Part shown: positions 1-5,197 of the stretch, piece after piece
How positions within the stretch are numbered: position 1 is the stretch's first letter
Layout: every line of letters begins with the position of its first letter
Origin: Fidelibacterota bacterium
GTDB lineage: Bacteria; Marinisomatota; Marinisomatia; Marinisomatales; UBA1611
Assembly: GCA_002718285.1 (NCBI GenBank)
Contig: PBAR01000007.1
Coordinates: 1 to 8,016 of the forward strand
DNA length: 8,016 nt
Reading direction: 5' to 3'
Made by a program: the position numbers and the translations under genes
The notes under the pieces: generated by a model
What the model was told of the DNA's origin: nothing
Database searches by the model: none
What the model saw: the letters and a program-made list of their open reading frames with translations, nothing else

Positions 1-142
1 GGCGGATGGTTCCGTCGGCCCTTTTGTACGGGGCTAGAGGGTGTTCAGTTCACCTCCGCGGCTGGCAACAAGCCCCGGCAGCTGGTCCGCTGCCCGCCGC
101 CTTATGAACGGCAGTAAGGAGTTCGATTCTCCTCCGGCCTCA
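1..142 (+). ncRNA. 3' part of a structured RNA with a tRNA-like end (tmRNA-like candidate; 5' end outside the window)
   Basis: This stretch is about 64 % G+C by hand count (91 of 142), while everything to its right is strongly AT-rich, as expected for a stable RNA in an AT-rich genome. Its 3' end is a perfect T-arm: a 5-bp stem 117-121/129-133 (aggag/ctcct) around the loop TTCGATT at 122-128. This is followed by an acceptor-like strand at 134-140 (ccggcct) and then C and A-rich DNA, so no CCA is encoded. A normal tRNA would need a complementary acceptor strand near 68-74; none is there. The T8, A14 and A21 positions of a tRNA placed here also fail. The partner strand must therefore lie before the window, which suggests a longer RNA such as tmRNA, in which only the T-arm and acceptor resemble a tRNA. 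Other strong helices are 77-82/89-94 (6 bp) and 30-35/71-76 (6 bp). Against tmRNA, the expected U70 of an alanine-type acceptor is not in the usual place. Two tandem tRNAs are the alternative. RNA gene: fairly sure; class: unsure. Confidence 0.5.
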
Positions 143-168
143 AAAATAATTTTTCATCTAATTGGTTT

Positions 169-1374
169 TCATTTATCTCTTTCAATATAAACCAAGAATG
201 AAGTAGCGACTGAACTATAAAACACTCCAAGTCCTCCTTCAAAGTTACTATCCGGTAGTAAATATATATTTTGGCCTACTGGATCTCCACTGAAATAATT
301 AAAATAAGATTCGCTAGTGGCATTAAAGGTCATAAGATAATAACCATAATAATCAAAATAGAGCCACATAACAACTGTAGGAGCAGTTTCAATATTCCAC
401 AACCATGGGTTATTTCTATATGGGGTATTTGATCTCCATGATCCTTTTTGAATATCACGTCTCAAAGGATTTTTCCAAATATTGGCAATATCATTGTATG
501 ACAAACTATCATTTTCGAAATATTTAGATTTTTCTTCATTATAAATCAAATTGATATAACAGCTATCTCGAATTCCATTCCGATTTCGATCTGAAAATTC
601 ATTTATATTTATCACCCCATCATTGTTAAAATCAACCTCTGGTTCTAAACCAACCTGGTTTGCTTCCAGTGCCATAGAAATAATCTGTATTGTATTGTAA
701 TCATCATCATTAAAATCAATTCCAAACATAGGATAGCTTGCAAAACTTTTGGTAAAACAATCTCCAAATCTAAATTTGACTGTGTCAATATTTATATTGT
801 TTGCAGTGATAAAATCTGAAGGATTTTGGTAAAGCTCATACAACTGAACAATGGATAGATCATCAAGATTGTTTACATCCACATTTCCTACCTGTAATAT
901 TTCTCCATCTGGGCATTCATAATCACCCATATTAGCAGATGATATATTAAATGTTGCAGGAACTTCAGTACTGGCAATAACTGAATCTTGATCATGAGAA
1001 ACAACCAGACGATATGTACTGCCTGGCTGTATAATATAACTATAATACTCTAATAGTTCTCCTGTAGTGGCATCAGGTCTAACAGGAAAATAACGTCCAT
1101 TTCCTAAAGAATAAAAAACTAATTCCGAAGAATCAGATTCACTTATAAGTAAAACTTTTGCATTATCTACCCATAATTCACCTGAAGAAATATCTTCATT
1201 TAATCCTGCAGAACGAGATACAAATACTGTGTCTAGAATAGGCATATTGGCTACAATTGAGCCAAATACAACCAATTTTTCTTCATAAACCATTTCCTGA
1301 TCATTGAAATCACAGGATAGGGTTGTAAAACTCAAGATTATCACGTATAAAACTGATTTTAATAATTTTTTCAT
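169..1374 (-). CDS. DUF4249-like outer-membrane lipoprotein, partner of the TonB-dependent receptor
   Basis: This is a 401-residue lipoprotein. With the start at 1374 it opens with a lysine-rich, hydrophobic type II signal peptide ending in TTLSC, so Cys21 is the likely lipidation site. An in-frame ATG at 1404 would add ten residues (MVLHGSSRRK), spoil the signal peptide and overlap the receptor gene, so I reject it. The N-terminal half is a beta-rich domain resembling DUF4249 (stretches EEKLVVFGSI, YRLVVSHDQD, ASTEVPA). DUF4249 proteins in FCB bacteria are usually encoded beside TonB-dependent receptors and are thought to act at the outer membrane; their biochemical role is unknown. Residues 248-259 (DFNNDGVININE) match a 12-residue EF-hand-type calcium loop, and a second Asp/Asn/Gly-rich stretch (DRNRNGIRD) follows at once. 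The C-terminal half is rich in Tyr, Phe and Trp. The gene begins 7 bases after the receptor's stop codon with only a weak AGAAG ribosome-binding site, so translational coupling is likely. Lipoprotein: sure; family: fairly sure. Confidence 0.8.
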   Translation of the reverse strand: MKKLLKSVLYVIILSFTTLSCDFNDQEMVYEEKLVVFGSIVANMPILDTVFVSRSAGLNEDISSGELWVDNAKVLLISESDSSELVFYSLGNGRYFPVRPDATTGELLEYYSYIIQPGSTYRLVVSHDQDSVIASTEVPATFNISSANMGDYECPDGEILQVGNVDVNNLDDLSIVQLYELYQNPSDFITANNINIDTVKFRFGDCFTKSFASYPMFGIDFNDDDYNTIQIISMALEANQVGLEPEVDFNNDGVININEFSDRNRNGIRDSCYINLIYNEEKSKYFENDSLSYNDIANIWKNPLRRDIQKGSWRSNTPYRNNPWLWNIETAPTVVMWLYFDYYGYYLMTFNATSESYFNYFSGDPVGQNIYLLPDSNFEGGLGVFYSSVATSFLVYIERDK

Positions 1375-1381
1375 TTTTCTT

Positions 1382-3733
1382 CTAGAACTCCCATGTAAAA
1401 CCAATTGTAGGAATCAATGGAAATAGACTGATTTTATTTTCCTGGATTTTACTTTCATCAGATTCATCCACATTTGGTTCCCCCACATCTGGTTCACCAT
1501 TGCCATTTTGATCGTGCTCTTCTTCAATCCAGTCACCATCATCATCTAGCCCATTATAAGTATTACCTAGAGTATATGAATTTTGGAAAATATTTTTTCT
1601 ATTAAAAGTATTTATAATTTGAAGAAATATATCCATATTGGTATTTCTTATCCTTGTATGGTATACCAGACCTAAATCCAACCTACTATATGGAGAATAA
1701 CGACCTGAGTTTCTAGTGCCAGGAATAGTTCGGAAAGTTTCATCGGGACTTTCTGGAAATCGCTGCACATAATACCCGAGAATGGGAGTAAATGCCTGTC
1801 CAGATTGCAGAGCAAAACGCCAGTTCATTTCCCATTTTTTATTAAACTGGTAGTTTCCTAGAGCACTGAACGCATGGGTCCGATCCCAGTTAGTGTAGTA
1901 TTCTCTCTCTTCACCAGAATAAATACTATTCATGATCTTACGGGAAACAGAATAGGTATAAGCAAGCCAACCACTGAGTCTTCCAGACATTTTTTGTCCA
2001 AAAATTTCAATTCCATACGCATAACCGTTAGCTGGAGTAAGAATATCAGAAAGTCTTTCATCAGAGACTTCAGCATCTGTGGATGATCTTTTTTCTTCGA
2101 AGGTAAGCAGGTTCTTGATATCTTTATAATATCCTTCAATCTGCACCTTATAGATATTTCTAATGTATTCCTCATATCCCAACACGAATTGAGTAGATTT
2201 ACCTGGAGCTACTGCACGATCAACTGCTATCCATTGATCCAAAATAGTTGGGTAGAAATCATCCTGAAAAGTGCAGATAAACTGGTGGTAATTCCCAACG
2301 GAGATGTTAAGATAACGATCTTCAGTTAGCAGATATTTCATACCTAATCGTAAATCTGGGAAAATAGAATCAGGGTAAACATCATAATAGTTGATTCGCA
2401 GACCTGGTTCTATAATCAAAAAACTATTAGGAGAATATTTGAATTTCACATATTGAGCTATTTCTGCAGGGCGAGTCTTAATTAGAAACTGAATAGAATC
2501 TTGAAAAGCATTCAAGTATTTAAAGCCTAGAGTTTTATGTTGTAATCCAAATTTCACTGTTGTTTGTGGTGATTTAAACCAAGTCATATTACCTGATATC
2601 GTGATATCATCAATCTCATTATCACTTTTTAGACCGCTATCACCACCTAAACCAAATTCAGTAAAGAAAACACTGTTGGCAATCAAAAAATTACCAATCA
2701 ATCTTTCGGAAAAAACTCTTCGATAATGCGAGCTTACAGTATTATTTCCCCATTTAGCCATTAATCCAAAAGTGTCAAAAATGAGGTCATCAATTCCATT
2801 ATAGAAACTAATTGAAAGACGATCTTTGGGTGTGATATCAGAAAATATGTGGCTCTGGATATCATAAAAATAATATGGAGGAATCCTTGATGCTATACCT
2901 GCTGGCAATACTTTCGGTAATAAAACATCAAAATAGGTACGCCTTGCAGAGAGTAGCCAAGCGCCTTTGTAAAATGGGCCTTCCAGTGTTGTTTGGGCCG
3001 AAAGAAGTGATAAATTAGCCTTGCCTTTAAATTTCTTCCTATTTCCCTCTCTGCTAATTACATTTAACACGGCTGAAAGTCGGCCTCCGTACTCAGCATT
3101 ATATGCCCCCTTAATCAGTTCGGCTTCTTTAACACCATCTACAATAAAATTAGAAAACACACCTCCTAGATGGGATGGGTTATAAACAGTAATTCCATCC
3201 AGTAAAATTAGGTTCTGATCAGTATTGCCACCTCGAATAACAAGCCCAGTACTAAATTCAGATGTTGTCAAAACACCTGGAAGAGCCTGTATAGTGCGAA
3301 ATAAATCTGGCTCTGCCAAAGCAGGTGCCGCTTTCAGCATTCTCGGACTTAGGTTAATTTTACTTGGTTGAATATTATTCCGGCGCTGTACTCTTTCCGC
3401 TGATACATCTATTTCTGTCATTTCTACTAATTTCTCTAACAAAGATATATTTACTTTTTTTGATTCTCTTTCATTAAACGTTATGGATGATCTATAGGTT
3501 TCAAAACCAACATAAGAAACCAATAACGTCTGTGTCCCTTTCGATACACCCTGAATAATGTAATAGCCATTCATATCCGTTGCCATTCCTTTCCCACTTT
3601 CAATTAATACCACATTGGCCCCAATCAAGGCTTCACCAGATGATGAATCTGTAATAAAACCTGAAATTATACCATTCTGTGCTAAAGAAAGAGAATAGAA
3701 AAACAATAGAAAGCAAATTATTATTTTTTTCAT
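1382..3733 (-). CDS. TonB-dependent receptor with N-terminal carboxypeptidase-regulatory-like domain
   Basis: This 783-residue outer-membrane receptor looks full length. A signal peptide (MKKIIICFLLFFYSLSLA, likely cut after Ala18) is followed at about 20-105 by a CarboxypepD_reg-like domain (ISGFITD, GANVVL, GYYIIQGV, VSYVGFE). The plug domain lies at about 130-230 and shows the usual signatures: LPGV at 151-154, IRGGN at 166-170, LLDGITVYNPSH at 177-188, and an AEYGGRLSAVLNV-type stretch near 213-225. The rest is an aromatic-rich beta-barrel ending in the C-terminal Phe of GFTWEF, the usual signal for barrel insertion. Such receptors take up a ligand using TonB-ExbBD energy. Near the C terminus, residues 727-763 form a very acidic insert holding a calcium-loop-like DQNGNGEPDVGE, probably an extracellular loop. 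I cannot see a clear TonB box between the first domain and the plug. The gene starts 9 bases after the SDR gene stops, and the DUF4249-like lipoprotein follows 7 bases on. The substrate cannot be read from sequence. Confidence 0.93.
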   Translation of the reverse strand: MKKIIICFLLFFYSLSLAQNGIISGFITDSSSGEALIGANVVLIESGKGMATDMNGYYIIQGVSKGTQTLLVSYVGFETYRSSITFNERESKKVNISLLEKLVEMTEIDVSAERVQRRNNIQPSKINLSPRMLKAAPALAEPDLFRTIQALPGVLTTSEFSTGLVIRGGNTDQNLILLDGITVYNPSHLGGVFSNFIVDGVKEAELIKGAYNAEYGGRLSAVLNVISREGNRKKFKGKANLSLLSAQTTLEGPFYKGAWLLSARRTYFDVLLPKVLPAGIASRIPPYYFYDIQSHIFSDITPKDRLSISFYNGIDDLIFDTFGLMAKWGNNTVSSHYRRVFSERLIGNFLIANSVFFTEFGLGGDSGLKSDNEIDDITISGNMTWFKSPQTTVKFGLQHKTLGFKYLNAFQDSIQFLIKTRPAEIAQYVKFKYSPNSFLIIEPGLRINYYDVYPDSIFPDLRLGMKYLLTEDRYLNISVGNYHQFICTFQDDFYPTILDQWIAVDRAVAPGKSTQFVLGYEEYIRNIYKVQIEGYYKDIKNLLTFEEKRSSTDAEVSDERLSDILTPANGYAYGIEIFGQKMSGRLSGWLAYTYSVSRKIMNSIYSGEEREYYTNWDRTHAFSALGNYQFNKKWEMNWRFALQSGQAFTPILGYYVQRFPESPDETFRTIPGTRNSGRYSPYSRLDLGLVYHTRIRNTNMDIFLQIINTFNRKNIFQNSYTLGNTYNGLDDDGDWIEEEHDQNGNGEPDVGEPNVDESDESKIQENKISLFPLIPTIGFTWEF

Positions 3734-3742
3734 ATTCTTTTT

Positions 3743-4699
3743 TTATTGTGCAAGATAGTTAAGGTTTTCAATATTAAATGGTATTGGTTCTATACCATAT
3801 TTTTTGAATATTTTGCTAGAATCACAGGTATTCCCACTTACAAGATCTTGAAGTTGATCTCTGGAAGCTGGAAACCAACTAAAGCGATCAAGCAAAAGAG
3901 CAGATAACCAAACTGCGAAAAAAGGGACAGGCATCATAATGATTTTTTTTCTGCTAATTGATGCGATTGATTTGATAATTCTATTCCAGCTCACTTCTTC
4001 GATTCCGCCTAATTCATAGGTTTCACGAATTGTATTTTTATCTTCCATTACATCAATAAACAATTTTGCTACATCTTTTACATGGATCATGGAAAGGGAA
4101 AAATTTCCTGCATCGAAAGGGTTTATTCCTGTAAAAAAAGATGGTGCTGGAAAAGGAAGAAAGCGTGGAAATGGAACCAAATTCAGCATATTTTTTTTTA
4201 GCATTGTACAAAATTCAGGACGTCCAAAACTTCTTGGATCACCAAATATTGATGAAGGACGTAATATGGTCCAATCCAATTTTGTATTTTTTACTGCCTG
4301 TTCTGCTAAGTGCTTAGACGCAAAATATTTCGATACTCCAGACTTATAGCCAGTGCCGAGAGCACTCATTAACAAAAATCTCTTTACTCCGACCTCAGAA
4401 GCAATATTTGCCACACGTTCAGCACCTCTAAACTGTAGAAGTTCATTGGTTATTTCTTTTTTAGGGATTTCTCTAATAACTGCGATCAAATAAATAGCAA
4501 CATTACAGTCCTGGAGAGTTTTTCGTATTGAGGTATTATCATGAATATTACCTATAACCATTTCACATTTTAGGTGTTCAGAAACTTTTTCTTCTGATCC
4601 AGGTCGAACCATCAATCTTGGCTGATGATTCCTTGATATTAGTTCATCTACAATATAAGAACCCACAAATCCTGTTCCGCCAAACAATGCTACTTTCAT
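3743..4699 (-). CDS. NDUFA9-like atypical SDR (NAD(P)-binding epimerase/dehydratase-like protein)
   Basis: This is a 318-residue Rossmann-fold protein of the extended/atypical short-chain dehydrogenase group. The N-terminal dinucleotide-binding glycine motif is GGTGFVG at residues 7-13, after the first beta strand (KVALF). The SDR catalytic pattern is kept: Ser112 in LMSALG, and Tyr125 and Lys129 in YFASK. WTILRPSSIFGDP at 143-155, HVKDVA at 206-211 and YELGG at 228-232 match the group close to the complex I accessory subunit NDUFA9 and bacterial 'complex I NDUFA9 subunit family' proteins. In bacteria these are mostly stand-alone and of unknown substrate, with quinone or lipid metabolism sometimes suggested. 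The region 253-272 is hydrophobic and could touch the membrane. An AAGGAG site 9 bases upstream fixes the start. The gene lies 29 bases after the SRPBCC gene and 9 bases before the receptor gene. The coding strand has A-runs (nine A at 4191-4199), but the frame is intact. The fold is certain; the reaction is unknown. NmrA-like regulators are a less likely alternative because the catalytic Tyr and Lys are present. Confidence 0.85.
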   Translation of the reverse strand: MKVALFGGTGFVGSYIVDELISRNHQPRLMVRPGSEEKVSEHLKCEMVIGNIHDNTSIRKTLQDCNVAIYLIAVIREIPKKEITNELLQFRGAERVANIASEVGVKRFLLMSALGTGYKSGVSKYFASKHLAEQAVKNTKLDWTILRPSSIFGDPRSFGRPEFCTMLKKNMLNLVPFPRFLPFPAPSFFTGINPFDAGNFSLSMIHVKDVAKLFIDVMEDKNTIRETYELGGIEEVSWNRIIKSIASISRKKIIMMPVPFFAVWLSALLLDRFSWFPASRDQLQDLVSGNTCDSSKIFKKYGIEPIPFNIENLNYLAQ

Positions 4700-4708
4700 A
4701 TTTTTACA

Positions 4709-4714
4709 CTCCTT
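4709..4714 (-). promoter_or_regulatory. Strong Shine-Dalgarno site for the SDR gene
   Basis: Read on the - strand this is AAGGAG, 9 bases before the ATG at 4699. It is the clearest ribosome-binding site in the window; the other junctions show only weak A-rich sites. It supports independent translation of the SDR gene, which also has the widest gap (29 bases) in the cluster. I see no convincing -35/-10 promoter in that gap. Confidence 0.8.
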
Positions 4715-4728
4715 CCATCATATAAACT

Positions 4729-5196
4729 CTAATTATAATTTTTTTCTTCAAATTTATTTGCAATAATTTTCCTTCGATATGAAAAGATATCTTCTAAATC
4801 TTTTTGAATCCAAAAAAAATTTAAAATACGGCCAACAATACCTAGAGGAACTGCATACCTGATTTTATCTCTAACTATAGTTCCTCCATTTTTATCCTCA
4901 AAACTATGCCAATGGTGCCAAAGTATATAAGGTCCTTTAATTTGCTGATCAACAAATCCATGCGGTGGATTATAAGCAGTAATTAGTGTTCGCCAGTGTA
5001 CAGGGAACCACAAAATCCTTATAGTGTAATCAATCAAAGTTCCTTTTTCCATAGGTATAGGGCTAGGCGTAAGGATAGTAAATTTTAATCTAGAAGGAGT
5101 AATATCTTCCAGATTCTCCGGTCTGGAAAAAAAATCAAAAACTTTATTAATATTACTATTAATAAATTGTTCAGATTCAAGTTCATAACATTTCAT
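4729..5196 (-). CDS. SRPBCC-fold (START/cyclase-like) ligand-binding protein
   Basis: This is a small 155-residue soluble protein with no signal peptide. It shows the pattern of the SRPBCC superfamily (Bet v1/START/polyketide cyclase fold), a helix-grip fold with a deep hydrophobic pocket. The N-terminal part (FINSNINKVFDFFSRPENLE, then ITPSRLKF) is the usual first strand and helix. The G-P-Y-x-x-W-x-H-x-H-x-F pattern at 88-99, the DKIRYAVPLG stretch at 110-119 and the IFSYR end of the long C-terminal helix at 137-141 are typical of the SRPBCC subgroup that often accompanies, or is fused to, NAD-dependent epimerase-like proteins. Here it is separate but next to an SDR. It starts 1 base after the RND permease stops, so it is very likely translated by coupling. 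The ligand and any enzymatic role are unknown; binding or moving a hydrophobic molecule is an inference from the fold. Confidence 0.82.
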   Translation of the reverse strand: MKCYELESEQFINSNINKVFDFFSRPENLEDITPSRLKFTILTPSPIPMEKGTLIDYTIRILWFPVHWRTLITAYNPPHGFVDQQIKGPYILWHHWHSFEDKNGGTIVRDKIRYAVPLGIVGRILNFFWIQKDLEDIFSYRRKIIANKFEEKNYN

Positions 5197-5197
5197 T

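Noticed and set aside
1..142. Two tandem tRNAs. The first would have D-arm 1-16, anticodon loop TTTGTAC at 23-29 (anticodon TGT, Thr) and T-arm 39-55; the second would have anticodon loop CTTATGA at 101-107 and T-arm 117-133.
   Set aside because: The spacing fits, but the first has G instead of A58 in its T-loop and no A14 or A21. The second has no acceptor 5' strand, no T8 or A14, and a C-A mismatch closing its anticodon stem. Kept only as the alternative to a tmRNA-like RNA.
77..142. Selenocysteine tRNA, suggested by a 6-bp stem at 77-94 and a possible 8+5 acceptor/T arrangement.
   Set aside because: There is no TCA anticodon loop and no long variable arm.
142..154. The palindrome-like aaaaataattttt as a bidirectional terminator.
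   Set aside because: It is A/T only, with no room for a stable stem and loop; not enough for an intrinsic terminator.
1375..1404. Ten-residue N-terminal extension of the lipoprotein from the ATG at 1404.
   Set aside because: It puts MVLHGSSRRK before a complete lipoprotein signal peptide and overlaps the receptor gene by 23 bases; the ATG at 1374 fits better.
1930..2175. Short open frames on both strands inside the receptor gene (also 1874-2086).
   Set aside because: Both are inside a well-supported barrel-coding region, without ribosome-binding sites or domain signatures.
4089..4349. Open frame on the + strand inside the SDR gene.
   Set aside because: It is antisense to conserved SDR motifs, Lys/Gly-rich and without family features.
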